DNA of 40,824 bases. It comes from Bacteriovoracaceae bacterium (GTDB taxonomy: Bacteria; Bdellovibrionota; UBA1018). Numbering within the stretch: position 1 is the stretch's first letter; every line of letters begins with the position of its first letter. The stretch spans positions 1 to 40,824 of the forward strand of contig CANFJX010000016.1 of assembly GCA_947447665.1 (NCBI GenBank). Reading direction: 5' to 3'. The notes beneath the pieces were generated by a model, which saw nothing but the letters and a program-made list of their open reading frames with translations, searched no databases and was not told the DNA's origin. This document shows positions 23,556 through 32,213 of the stretch, one piece after another. Position numbers and translations under genes: made by a program.

Positions 23556-25973
23556 ATGAGTCGATCTAAAACTTTTAAAATCCAGCTCATTACTTCCTTG
23601 GCAGTGATGCTCATTTCTGGATGCTCTGGAAAGCCTGCGGCCAGGACAGATGCAAGCTCAGACTCGTCAACAAATCCACTCCATCCGAACACTGGTAGAG
23701 TAACCACTCTTGCGGGAAGTACTACTAAATTTCGTTATCCTTGGGGAGTGGCCGTCGATCAAGTAGGCAACGTTTATGTCGCTGATGAAGACAATCACAC
23801 GATCAGAAAAATCACTCCAGCAGGAGTCGTATCAACTCTTGCAGGCAGCGCTGGAAACCCTGGGTATATAAACGGCACAGGGAGTGCTGCTAATTTTAGT
23901 ACCCCTGTCGGAGTGGCTGTCGATCAAGTAGGAAACGTCTACGTGGCAGATTCTGACAATAACACGATCAGAAAGATCACTCCAGCGGGAGCTGTATCAA
24001 CTCTCGCGGGGGGTGGACCGGATACCTTTGGTAATACTGACGGCATAGGGACTGCTGCTAGGTTTAAAGCTCCTAACGGAGTGGCTGTCGATCAAGCAGG
24101 TAACGTTTATGTCGCGGATAGTATGAATAACATAATCAGAAAGATTACCTCAGCGGGAGTCGTATCAACTCTTGCAGGGGGTGGGCCTGACAACCCTGGG
24201 TATAAAGACGGCACAGGAACCGCTGCGAGATTTAATTATCCTATCGGAGTGGCTGTTGATCAAGCAGGGAATGTTTATGTCGCGGATACTTTCAATAACA
24301 CGATCAGAAAAATCACGCCAACGGGAGTCGTCTCCACTCTTGCAGGCAGTGCTGGAAACGCTGGATCTACAGACTCAAGCGATGGTGATCCACTTTTTTA
24401 TCAACCTAACGGAGTAGCGGTCGATCAAGATGGCAACGTTTATGTCGCCGATAGTACCAATAATATAATTAGAAGGATCACCCCAGAGGGAGTCGTATCG
24501 ACTCTCGCGGGGGGTGGCATGAACAGCTCTGGCTCTATTGACGGCGCAGGAACCGCTGCGAGATTTAATTATCCTGGCGGAGTGGCTGTTGATCCAGCAG
24601 GGAATGTTTATGTCGCGGACTCGCTCAATTCCACGATCAGAAAGATTACCTCAGCGGGAGTCGTATCGACTCTCGCGGGGAGTGCTAGACATTTCGGATC
24701 CACTGACACAATCAATAATGGTCCATTTTTTAATACTCCCTACGGAGTGGCCGTCGATCAAGTAGGCACTCTTTACGTGGCAGATCAGGACAATAGCACG
24801 ATCAGTAAGATTACCTCAGCGGGAGTCGTCTCCACTCTTGCGGGGATCATTGGGGTGCGAGGACATAGTGACGGCATAGGGACTGATGCTAGCTTTAATC
24901 GGCCTACCGGCGTAGCTGTTGATCAAGCAGGAAATGTTTATGTCGCCGATCAGGGCAATAACACGATCAGAAAAATAACCCCAACGGGAGTCGTCTCCAC
25001 TCTTGCGGGGATCGCTGGAAAAGCTGGATCTACAGACTCAAGCGATGGTGATCCACTTTTTAATTCACCCTCTGGATTGACCGTCGATCGAAATGGCAAC
25101 GTCTATGTCGCGGATACTGATAATAGCACGATCAGAAAGATTACCCCAGCGGGAGCCGTATCAACTCTTGCAGGAAGTGCTGGACACACTGGATCTACTG
25201 ACACAATCGATGGCGATCCGCTTTTTAGCTATCCCTACGGAGTAGCTGCCGATCAAGAAGGAAACGTTTATGTCGCTGATCAAAGCAATAGCACGATCAG
25301 AAAGATCACTCCAGCCGGAGTCGTCTCCACTCTTGCAGGCAGTGCTGGAAACGCTGGATCTACGGACTCAAGCGATGGCGATCCGCTTTTTAAGTCGCCC
25401 TCTGGATTGACCGTCGATCAAATAGGAAACATTTATGTCGCAGATACCGGCAATCACACGATTAGAAAGATCACTCCAGCGGGAGTCGTCTCGACCTTTG
25501 CGGGGATAGCTGGAAACACTGGATCCACTGATACAATCGATGGTGATCCGCTTTTTAAGTCGCCCTCTGGATTGACCGTCGATCAAATCGGAAACGTTTA
25601 TGTCGCGGATACCGGCAATCACACGATTAGAAAAATCACTCCAGCGGGAGTCGTATCGACCTTTGCGGGGATAGCTGGAAACACTGGATCCACTGATACA
25701 ATCGATGGTGATCCACTTTTTAAGTCGCCCTCAGGATTGTCCGTCGATCAAGTAGGAAATGTTTATGTCGCGGATGCTGGAAATAGCACGATCAGAATGA
25801 TTACTCCAGATGGAGCCGTCTCAACTCTTGCAGGGAGCGCTGGAAACATTGGATCTACGGACGGCACAGGGACTGATGCTAGGTTTTGGTCGCCTAACGG
25901 AGTAGCCGTTGATCAAACAGGCAAAGTGTGTGTCGCGGATACCGGCAATAACATGATTAGAAAGATCGAGTGA
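23556..25973 (+). CDS. Lipoprotein with 14 NHL repeats (beta-propeller)
   Basis: The 805-residue protein starts with a signal peptide and lipobox (AVMLISGCSG), so it is probably lipid-anchored in the envelope. The rest is 14 NHL repeats of about 53-57 residues with the core GVAVDQxGNVYVADxxNxTIRKITPAGVVSTLAG. NHL repeats form beta-propellers that bind proteins or ligands; 14 units would make more than one propeller. Two linker types alternate: DGTGTAARFxxP and STDxxDGDPLFxxP. Repeats 11-13 are nearly identical at DNA level with a 165-bp period, a sign of recent duplication. The last repeat has VCVAD instead of VYVAD. The ligand is unknown. Confidence 0.9.
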   Translation: MSRSKTFKIQLITSLAVMLISGCSGKPAARTDASSDSSTNPLHPNTGRVTTLAGSTTKFRYPWGVAVDQVGNVYVADEDNHTIRKITPAGVVSTLAGSAGNPGYINGTGSAANFSTPVGVAVDQVGNVYVADSDNNTIRKITPAGAVSTLAGGGPDTFGNTDGIGTAARFKAPNGVAVDQAGNVYVADSMNNIIRKITSAGVVSTLAGGGPDNPGYKDGTGTAARFNYPIGVAVDQAGNVYVADTFNNTIRKITPTGVVSTLAGSAGNAGSTDSSDGDPLFYQPNGVAVDQDGNVYVADSTNNIIRRITPEGVVSTLAGGGMNSSGSIDGAGTAARFNYPGGVAVDPAGNVYVADSLNSTIRKITSAGVVSTLAGSARHFGSTDTINNGPFFNTPYGVAVDQVGTLYVADQDNSTISKITSAGVVSTLAGIIGVRGHSDGIGTDASFNRPTGVAVDQAGNVYVADQGNNTIRKITPTGVVSTLAGIAGKAGSTDSSDGDPLFNSPSGLTVDRNGNVYVADTDNSTIRKITPAGAVSTLAGSAGHTGSTDTIDGDPLFSYPYGVAADQEGNVYVADQSNSTIRKITPAGVVSTLAGSAGNAGSTDSSDGDPLFKSPSGLTVDQIGNIYVADTGNHTIRKITPAGVVSTFAGIAGNTGSTDTIDGDPLFKSPSGLTVDQIGNVYVADTGNHTIRKITPAGVVSTFAGIAGNTGSTDTIDGDPLFKSPSGLSVDQVGNVYVADAGNSTIRMITPDGAVSTLAGSAGNIGSTDGTGTDARFWSPNGVAVDQTGKVCVADTGNNMIRKIE
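25485..25814 (+). repeat. Recently duplicated 165-bp NHL units
   Basis: Successive 165-bp units starting at 25485 and 25650 are almost identical over their full length, while other NHL repeats in the gene are more diverged. This points to recent unequal crossing-over or replication slippage. The array could vary in length between strains. Confidence 0.65.
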
Positions 25974-26042
25974 TGTTAAAATGGGAAGCGACCGAATGAG
26001 GGTAAGTTGAGTTGGTTTTTGGTTTGCAGCTAGTCTAGCCAA

Positions 26043-26282
26043 ATGAAACCAGAGACTCCCCCAAAGCCCACCCCGCCCGAAAAGCCTCCCGTCGAAATTC
26101 CTGAAATCCCCCCCCAACATCCACCTGTCGAAGTCCCACTGAAACCCATCGCCCCAGAAATTAGCCCTGAGTCGTCCCCTCAAATTCACCCTGAGGAAAT
26201 CCCTCCAGAAATCGAACAAATCGGCATGCCTCTCGCATCTAAAAATCTCCATGATGACTTCAATTCAATCTTTTATTCATAG
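26043..26282 (+). CDS. Possible small proline-rich protein
   Basis: A 79-residue frame whose first 60 residues are almost wholly Pro, Glu, Ile, Val and Lys in short repeats (PPEKPPVEIPEIPP, PEEIPPEIEQ). Such composition suggests an extended polyproline-like chain. There is no clear ribosome site, and its end overlaps the start of the CBS-domain gene by 32 bp, so it may be translated with it or be spurious. A frame on the other strand is also open here, but its composition is less protein-like. Confidence 0.4.
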   Translation: MKPETPPKPTPPEKPPVEIPEIPPQHPPVEVPLKPIAPEISPESSPQIHPEEIPPEIEQIGMPLASKNLHDDFNSIFYS

Positions 26283-27660
26283 AAGAGTTATTGTGTTACC
26301 TGAAGACAGTCCTGCGTCAGCAGCCGCAAAGGCGATGCGAGACCAACAAGTAGGTTGCGTTCTCGTCATCAACCAGGAGCGTAAAGTAGTGGGTATCGTA
26401 ACCGATCGAGACTTTGCTTGTCGATGGGCGGCAGACTTTGCTGATGCGAGCGTTCCTCTCTCTAGAATTATGACGACTGAGATCTACAAAAAGAGTGAGA
26501 CGACTGGCTTGAATGATATCATCACCCTCATGGAAAATCACGGGATTCGGCGCGTGCCTATTGTTACCGAGGATTCTCACCACCGAGAAAAAGTGGTGGG
26601 CATTGTGACACTCGACGATCTCATTGCCGCAGGCGCTATTGCCCCTCACCATCTTGCTCAGATCGTCAAACGACAAATTGGTCGTCGTCTTGCGCTTGCA
26701 CCTCGCTATCCCTCATCGATTCGATCACAGCGACGCTCCGAGGCTCACCTCCATCAAACCATGGATCGCTTTTGCGCCTACCTTGCGAAGCAGACCGGAA
26801 TTAGTGCTGAAATTGCCCCGCAGGTCATTCAATTTTTACTAGGTTCTTTGATAATGCGAGTCAGCGCGACTGCAGGAGCACATTTCATCGCTCAGTTACC
26901 TAAACTCGTACAAGACCAACTCTCTGTTCTTCCTCCTGGTCCAGACCGCTCGATGACGGCGGAGTGGATCGTCGCCGAGTTAGCATCACGCTTTAGATTC
27001 CAAGAGGATTTTGCTCATACTGTTTTATGTCAGTTTCTATCAGGTCTCCAAAATCTGGTAGATATTGGGCAAATTCAACATCTCAAGGCACAACTCCCGG
27101 AAGACTTCAAATCTTTATTCCCTATTGAGAAGGGCGCTCCTTCAATTCCATTTAGAATTCAATCTGAAACTATGACTCTCCGCTCAAGAAGCTTTTTAAA
27201 TGGATCTGAAATTCCCCGTGAATATACAGGAGAGGGAGAAGATCGGAGTCCAGCATTAGAGTGGACACGACCCCCAGCAGAAACACAGGAAATTTTGATT
27301 CTTTGTGAGGATCCAGACTCAACTTATGAGACGTCCTGGACTCACTGGCTGCTCTACGGAGTTTCTCCGACGGTTTGCTCTCTACCTGAAGGGATCCAGA
27401 AAGCACCCGAATTGCAAGTACCATTTCAACTTAAACAAGGTAAAAATAGTTGGGGTAATATTGGCTATCAAGGCCCTATGCCACCTATTGGTCACCCTGA
27501 ACACCGGTACATTTTCCGAGTATTAGCCTTGGATCGCCCCATCTCGCTTCCGGGAGGGGCTACCCGGGCCCAGATCTCAAATGAAATCCGAGGGCATATT
27601 CTGAGCGAAGCTGAACTCGTCGGGGTCTATCAGCATGCCACAGCTCGAAAAACCGCATAA
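26251..27660 (+). CDS. CBS-pair / DUF2267 / PEBP (YbhB-like) fusion protein
   Basis: The 469-residue protein joins three known domains. Residues about 5-130 are a CBS pair (CVLVINQERKVVGIVTDRDF and RRVPIV...VVGIVTLDDLIAAG), which usually senses adenine nucleotides. About 160-290 looks like DUF2267 (helical, with FIAQLPKLVQDQL and LKAQLPEDFKSLF). About 305-460 is a PEBP/YbhB domain with CEDPDS, THWLLYGV and GPMPPIGHPEHRYIF. No signal peptide is seen, so it is probably cytoplasmic. CBS and DUF2267 proteins often occur as separate stress-related proteins; the three-way fusion suggests that nucleotide state controls ligand binding by the PEBP part. The role is unknown. Confidence 0.85.
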   Translation: MMTSIQSFIHRRVIVLPEDSPASAAAKAMRDQQVGCVLVINQERKVVGIVTDRDFACRWAADFADASVPLSRIMTTEIYKKSETTGLNDIITLMENHGIRRVPIVTEDSHHREKVVGIVTLDDLIAAGAIAPHHLAQIVKRQIGRRLALAPRYPSSIRSQRRSEAHLHQTMDRFCAYLAKQTGISAEIAPQVIQFLLGSLIMRVSATAGAHFIAQLPKLVQDQLSVLPPGPDRSMTAEWIVAELASRFRFQEDFAHTVLCQFLSGLQNLVDIGQIQHLKAQLPEDFKSLFPIEKGAPSIPFRIQSETMTLRSRSFLNGSEIPREYTGEGEDRSPALEWTRPPAETQEILILCEDPDSTYETSWTHWLLYGVSPTVCSLPEGIQKAPELQVPFQLKQGKNSWGNIGYQGPMPPIGHPEHRYIFRVLALDRPISLPGGATRAQISNEIRGHILSEAELVGVYQHATARKTA

Positions 27661-27685
27661 CGACTGCGGCTCAACGATTTGCGTA

Positions 27686-27701
27686 GACTCTTAAAAGAGT
27701 C
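27686..27701 (+). terminator. Hairpin after the CBS-DUF2267-PEBP gene
   Basis: A 6-bp perfect stem, GACTCT/AGAGTC, with loop TAAA lies 26 bases after the stop. Only a short CTTT follows, so it is a weak candidate. Confidence 0.35.
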
Positions 27702-27780
27702 AGACCTTTGCTCTATCGATTTGATTCACTCCTCATGCAGGGGCAGCGTTTGGGGTAGCAGCGGAGTAAAATTCAGTCGA

Positions 27781-27799
27781 AATTAAGTTGTACTTAATT
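27781..27799. promoter_or_regulatory. Inverted repeat, candidate operator
   Basis: AATTAAGT-TGT-ACTTAATT is a perfect 8-bp inverted repeat with a 3-bp centre, about 190 bases upstream of the MFS start. Confidence 0.35.
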
Positions 27800-27840
27800 A
27801 GTCACCTATTATAACCTTAGAGTGGGTCAAGAGTGACACA

Positions 27841-27855
27841 GGCTCAAATTGAGCC
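27841..27855. promoter_or_regulatory. Palindrome, candidate operator for the MFS gene
   Basis: GGCTCAA-A-TTGAGCC is a perfect palindrome around one central base, 133 bases before the MFS start. The size and symmetry suit a dimeric regulator, but none is encoded next to it. Confidence 0.35.
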
Positions 27856-27987
27856 TCAAAATCACTGACATATCCAAACCCTAGACCTACTTTGGGCACT
27901 TTAGCTTGACGGACTCTCCACGTTGATTTAAGGTCCTCTGCTTCACCGTAGAAGTGGTCATAATTGGATATGATGAGGAGCTTAGCT

Positions 27988-29274
27988 GTGGGAAGAAAAG
28001 TCGAAATCAATAAACTCTCCTGGTTCATGTGGTTCGTTGCGGTTACTTTTTTTGCCTTCCAATTTGTTTTGAGACTGTTCCCTGGCCTCGTGATGACTGA
28101 AATCATGACCAAATTCCACATTGACGCAACCTCTTTCGGCGTTCTCTCTGCCGCCTACTACTTAGGGTACGCAGGAATGCAAATTCCAATCGGAATCTTG
28201 CTAGACCGTTTCAGTGCCCGAACTGTTGTTTCTGTTTGCGCGCTCACTTGTACCCTGGGCTCCCTGTCATTTGTCTACTCGGACAGCTGGACCCTCACGT
28301 TGATTGGGCGCTTTCTCATCGGAGCCGGATCTGCTGCCGGACTCCTAGGAACGGTAAAAACCATCCGATACGCCTTTCCCGAAAAATACTTTACAGGAAT
28401 GATGGGACTCACATTTACCCTTGGCTTATCGGGCGCACTCTACGGCGGAAAGCCCGTCAGCCTACTCGTCCAGCAAATCGGCTGGGTCCGCGTCTCAGAA
28501 GTACTTACCGTACTCAGCCTCGTCATTTCGATCGGATTGTTTTTTCTCTTTCCTCGCGAGATTAAGGAAGAGCAAGAATCTGATGACTCCCAGAGCGAGC
28601 CAACTCGCCTTGCAACAGATTTAAGAATGATTTTAGGGAATCGCAAAATTATTTGGCTCGCCATTGCAGGTGCTCTCATGGTTGGGCCCTTCGAAAGCTT
28701 TGCGGACGTCTGGGGTGTTTCATACCTAGTCAATGTTTACGGATTTACGAAGCCCGATGCCTCCCTGGTGACTTCTGGAATTTACATGGGAATGCTCGTA
28801 GGCGGTCCCGTACTCCCTTACATTGCAGAAAAATTGAATGCCCATTACTGGGTCAATGCGATTTCCGGCCTGCTCATGGCTGTGGTTTTTGCTCTCGTGA
28901 TTTTTTCAGAAGCTACGTTCTCCAGATCATCCCTCCTGGGGTTAATGATTTTCGTTGGCATCTTGTGCTCCTATCAAGCAGTCGTCTTTGCGGTCGCTTG
29001 TAAGTTAGCCCCCTCTCGCCTGGCGGGCTTGGTGACGTCTGTCACTAATTGCATCAATATGTGCGCTGGGTGTCTTTTTCACTTTGCCATCGGGAGCGTC
29101 ATGGATCTGAACTGGTCTGGAGCTACGGAGAATGGCATTAAAATCTATGACCCCAGCTCATACATCACGGCCATCTCATTGATTCCATTCACCTTGGTCT
29201 TGGGATTTTTCGGTTTTGTATGGCTCAACAAACGAAACGCTCTCCCTGCAGCTGGGGCAATCAGCGCGCCTTAA
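27988..29274 (+). CDS. Major facilitator superfamily transporter
   Basis: The 428-residue integral membrane protein has about 12 transmembrane segments. The MFS loop 2-3 motif appears as GILLDRFSART after the second helix, and there is a long charged loop (REIKEEQESDDSQSE) between helices 6 and 7. I place the start at GTG 27988, seven bases after GAGGAG; an upstream ATG pair would put the ribosome site inside the gene. It is probably a secondary transporter driven by an ion gradient. The substrate cannot be inferred. The phosphate operon starts 90 bp downstream with its own regulatory site, so the two are probably separate units. Confidence 0.85.
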   Translation: MGRKVEINKLSWFMWFVAVTFFAFQFVLRLFPGLVMTEIMTKFHIDATSFGVLSAAYYLGYAGMQIPIGILLDRFSARTVVSVCALTCTLGSLSFVYSDSWTLTLIGRFLIGAGSAAGLLGTVKTIRYAFPEKYFTGMMGLTFTLGLSGALYGGKPVSLLVQQIGWVRVSEVLTVLSLVISIGLFFLFPREIKEEQESDDSQSEPTRLATDLRMILGNRKIIWLAIAGALMVGPFESFADVWGVSYLVNVYGFTKPDASLVTSGIYMGMLVGGPVLPYIAEKLNAHYWVNAISGLLMAVVFALVIFSEATFSRSSLLGLMIFVGILCSYQAVVFAVACKLAPSRLAGLVTSVTNCINMCAGCLFHFAIGSVMDLNWSGATENGIKIYDPSSYITAISLIPFTLVLGFFGFVWLNKRNALPAAGAISAP

Positions 29275-29288
29275 GACCCATCATAATC

Positions 29289-29308
29289 CTGACAATAGCC
29301 TGACAATA
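29289..29308 (+). promoter_or_regulatory. Pho-box-like direct repeat upstream of pstS
   Basis: CTGACAATA occurs at 29289 and again at 29300, an 11-bp period as in PhoB binding sites (compare CTGTCAT repeats in enterics). A -10-like TAGAAT lies at 29327-29332, about 32 bases before the pstS ATG. The encoded PhoB would activate its own operon from here. Confidence 0.7.
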
Positions 29309-29363
29309 ACTCTCGTCGCTTCATGATAGAATTCCTCTCATCTAGGAAGTAAAAGAGGTAAGA

Positions 29364-30413
29364 ATGCGTCGTTTAGTTTCCATTTTAATCGGATTTTTTG
29401 TGTTAGGTGTCGCGGCAGTCATGATCGGAGTCGCAACCGAAGCCGCCACATTAATCAACGGCGCTGGAGCCACATTTCCCTTTCCTCTTTATTCTAAATG
29501 GTTTTCTGAATTTCACAAAATCGACTCAGATGTTCAAATTAACTATCAGTCCATTGGCAGCGGTGGTGGGATCCGTCAATTCACCGAGCATACGATTGAC
29601 TTTGGCGCGACTGATATTCCAATGACTCAGGAGCAACTCGCGAAATCACCTACACCGATCGTTCATATTCCAACTGTAGTAGGCGCCGTAGTTCTCACGT
29701 ATCATCTCCCCGGCGTGCCGTCTGGTTTGAAACTCAGCCCAGAAGTCATTGCCGATCTCTTCCTTGGGAAAATTAAAAATTGGAATGACGCCCGCATCGC
29801 TCAAATGAACCCGGACGTTACCCTTCCGGCGGAATCCGTCACTGTCGTAAGACGCTCCGACGGCAGTGGAACCACTGCGATTTTCACCGATTACCTGGCG
29901 AAAATTAGCCCAGAGTGGAAATCTCGCGTGGGCACCGGAACCTCTGTGAACTGGCCTGTAGGCTTAGGAGGCAAGGGCAACGATGGAGTGGTGAGTCTCA
30001 TTCAGCAGGCTCCCGGTTCCATCGGCTATACAGAGCTCGTCTTCGCTAAAATCAATCACCTCTCACTGGCAACTATCAAAAATCGAGCGGGAGAGTTTAT
30101 CGTACCTGATCTCAATTCCGTCACGCTCGCTGCCACGAGTGTCTTGAAGTCTTTACCCAAGGATTACCGAATATCAATTACCGACCCTAGCCTCAAAGGC
30201 GCGTATCCTCTGAGTGGTTTCACTTACATTCTCGTTCATGATTCCATGCCCAAGGCAAAAGGGGAAAAAATTATCAAATTCCTTCACTGGGCACTCGCGG
30301 CGGGGCAGAACTATGCGCAGAAACTTTATTACGCTCCGCTCCCCTCCGAAATGGTAAAAAAGGTTAATCAAACGATTGATGCAATCCACCTGGTACCCGA
30401 TCAACATGAGTAG
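29364..30413 (+). CDS. pstS: Periplasmic phosphate-binding protein PstS
   Basis: PstS captures phosphate in the periplasm and delivers it to the PstCA channel. The 349-residue protein has a signal peptide (LVSILIGFFVLGVAAVMIG...) probably cut near TEAA-TLIN. Family motifs are clear: INGAGATFPFPLYSKWF, YQSIGSGGGIRQF, FGATDIPM, and RRSDGSGTTAIFTDYL for phosphate contacts. AGAGG precedes the ATG. The Pho-box-like repeat lies 56 bases upstream. Its 3' end overlaps pstC by 8 bp. Confidence 0.97.
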   Translation: MRRLVSILIGFFVLGVAAVMIGVATEAATLINGAGATFPFPLYSKWFSEFHKIDSDVQINYQSIGSGGGIRQFTEHTIDFGATDIPMTQEQLAKSPTPIVHIPTVVGAVVLTYHLPGVPSGLKLSPEVIADLFLGKIKNWNDARIAQMNPDVTLPAESVTVVRRSDGSGTTAIFTDYLAKISPEWKSRVGTGTSVNWPVGLGGKGNDGVVSLIQQAPGSIGYTELVFAKINHLSLATIKNRAGEFIVPDLNSVTLAATSVLKSLPKDYRISITDPSLKGAYPLSGFTYILVHDSMPKAKGEKIIKFLHWALAAGQNYAQKLYYAPLPSEMVKKVNQTIDAIHLVPDQHE

Positions 30414-31344
30414 GTTCAAAATACGAAGGCGTTCTCGCCGAGAAGCTCACTTAGGCGACTTAGTTTTTTCCTATCTTCTCAGATTACTCTCCCTCGGACT
30501 TGCCTTGCTTCTGTTAATGATTGGCTTTTTCTTATTCCGCGGGGCTTTCGCTTCTATTTCTCGCTTTGGGTGGGATTTCATCACTGGCTCCGTTTGGGAT
30601 CCCGTCCAGGAGATTTTTGGTTCAGCTCCCGTCCTCTACGGAACTCTCGTTTCCTCTTTGATTGCGGTGATCATCGCAGCCCCTCTCAGCGTGGGCATTG
30701 CCCTTTTTTTGAACGAACTCGCACCCCCCTTGATCAGTAGATCTATCGGATTTCTGATTGAAATGCTGGCCGCTATTCCAAGTGTCGTTTATGGTCTTTG
30801 GGGCATTTTTGTTTTAGCTCCCTCGCTGCGAACTCGTGTAGAGCCCGCACTGGTGAAATACCTAGGATGGATCCCTCTTTTTAGCGGCCCGTTTTATGGT
30901 GTGGGAATGCTAGCAGCAGGACTCATTTTATCCATCATGATTATTCCAACGATTTTTTCTCTCTCCCGAGAAATTTTTAGAACTATCCCCATGGCTCAGC
31001 GTGAAGCCGCTTTAGCGTTAGGAGCAACCCGCTGGGAAATGATGAAGATCTCGGTTCTCCGGAGCTCAAAATCTGGCATCGGTGGCGCTATTATCCTGGG
31101 GCTCGGCAGGGCCCTCGGGGAGACCATGGCCGTAACCATGGTCATTGGGAATCGCGCCGAAATCAGCGCCTCACTCCTAGCGCCGGCTCAAACGATGGCC
31201 AGCGTAATAGCGAACGAATACGCCGAGGCCAGCAACGACATCCATCTCTCTTCGTTAATTGAAATCGGGTTTTTGCTTTTTGTGGTTACTTTTATTATTA
31301 ATGGCTTTGCACGCATATTTATCCTCAGAGAGTCAAAGTCATGA
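30406..31344 (+). CDS. pstC: Phosphate ABC transporter permease PstC
   Basis: One of the two channel subunits of the high-affinity phosphate importer. The 312-residue protein has about six membrane helices and the ABC permease EAA loop (REAALALGATRWEMM), plus RALGETMAVTMVIGNR typical of PstC. The ATG at 30406 overlaps the end of pstS by 8 bp; a longer frame starting at a TTG adds ten residues and is less likely. The N-terminus is strongly basic (FKIRRRSRR). It overlaps pstA by 4 bp. Confidence 0.96.
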   Translation: MSRFKIRRRSRREAHLGDLVFSYLLRLLSLGLALLLLMIGFFLFRGAFASISRFGWDFITGSVWDPVQEIFGSAPVLYGTLVSSLIAVIIAAPLSVGIALFLNELAPPLISRSIGFLIEMLAAIPSVVYGLWGIFVLAPSLRTRVEPALVKYLGWIPLFSGPFYGVGMLAAGLILSIMIIPTIFSLSREIFRTIPMAQREAALALGATRWEMMKISVLRSSKSGIGGAIILGLGRALGETMAVTMVIGNRAEISASLLAPAQTMASVIANEYAEASNDIHLSSLIEIGFLLFVVTFIINGFARIFILRESKS

Positions 31345-32213
31345 ACCACACAGTGCTCACGGAGCATATGACCAAAAAGTACCAGCAGCGAAAAATCACC
31401 AATCGGGTGATGATTGGCCTTTTGGCCTCGGCATCCTGTATCGCTTTGATTCCCCTCCTGAGTATTTTTATTTACGTTTTGGCTCAAGGACTTCCAGGCC
31501 TCAACTTGAATTTCTTCACCCAACTCCCACAACCCATCGGAGAAACTGGGGGTGGTATGGCCAACTCGATCATGGGAACGCTCACTCTGATCCTCACCGC
31601 CTCCCTCTTTGGCATTGTGTGGGGGGTAGGAACTGGACTTTTTCTTTCAGAGTATCCACCCGGGCGACTGAGTAATGTCGTCCGATTCAGCGCAGACCTG
31701 CTTTCGAGCATCCCTTCGATCATTATTGGGCTTTTTGTTTACACTTTAATTGTTATTCCGATGCGCCGCTTTTCTCTCCTTGCTGGAGCAGTTGCTTTGG
31801 GGATCATTATGATTCCCACGCTTGCCCGGAGCACAGAGGAATTATTAAGACGAGTGCCAGTCCATGTCCGAGAAGCAGGTCTCGCTCTCGGGCTTCCCAG
31901 GTGGAAAGTGATTCTGCGAATTGTTCTCCTCGGAAACTCTCGTGCCATTTCTACAGGAATTATTCTTGCTATCGCTCGAGTATCAGGAGAAACGGCACCC
32001 CTCCTTTTTACATCTTTTAATAACCAATACTGGCAAAGAGGGATCGACCAACCTACGTCCTCCCTCCCTGTCCAGATTTACACTTATGCAATTAGTCCGT
32101 ATGAGGACTGGCATCAACAGGCATGGACGGGAGCACTCATTTTGGTTTCACTCGTTTTTATGATGAATATGATGACCCGCTACCTACTGAGCCCACGCAG
32201 GAGTAGCAAATGA
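31341..32213 (+). CDS. pstA: Phosphate ABC transporter permease PstA
   Basis: The second channel subunit of the phosphate importer. The 290-residue protein has about six membrane segments, an EAA loop ([15 protein letters not shown]) and the PstA motif [13 protein letters not shown]. The start overlaps the pstC stop (ATGA) and the stop overlaps pstB in the same way, so the subunits are translationally coupled. Confidence 0.96.
   Translation: MNHTVLTEHMTKKYQQRKITNRVMIGLLASASCIALIPLLSIFIYVLAQGLPGLNLNFFTQLPQPIGETGGGMANSIMGTLTLILTASLFGIVWGVGTGLFLSEYPPGRLSNVVRFSADLLSSIPSIIIGLFVYTLIVIPMRRFSLLAGAVALGIIMIPTLARSTEELLRRVPVHVREAGLALGLPRWKVILRIVLLGNSRAISTGIILAIARVSGETAPLLFTSFNNQYWQRGIDQPTSSLPVQIYTYAISPYEDWHQQAWTGALILVSLVFMMNMMTRYLLSPRRSSK

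Larger units (their letters stand above)
27661..27987. other. Intergenic region rich in inverted repeats, upstream of the MFS gene
   Basis: No gene is apparent. It contains a terminator-like hairpin GACTCT-TAAA-AGAGTC (27686-27701) after the CBS-fusion gene, then two perfect inverted repeats (27781-27799 and 27841-27855) that could be operator sites. No tRNA or riboswitch is recognised. Confidence 0.55.

Noticed and set aside
25368..25622. Antisense frame inside the NHL gene
   Set aside because: It is the mirror of the repeated NHL units and has no start site or independent conservation signal.
23690..25970. CRISPR-like regular repeats
   Set aside because: The period of about 165 bp is a coding NHL repeat in one frame; there are no short repeats with unique spacers and no cas genes.
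25821..26252. 143-residue minus-strand frame covering the NHL gene end and the proline-rich region
   Set aside because: It is antisense to the NHL repeats and consists of Trp/Phe/Arg-rich sequence expected from the complement of Pro-rich codons.
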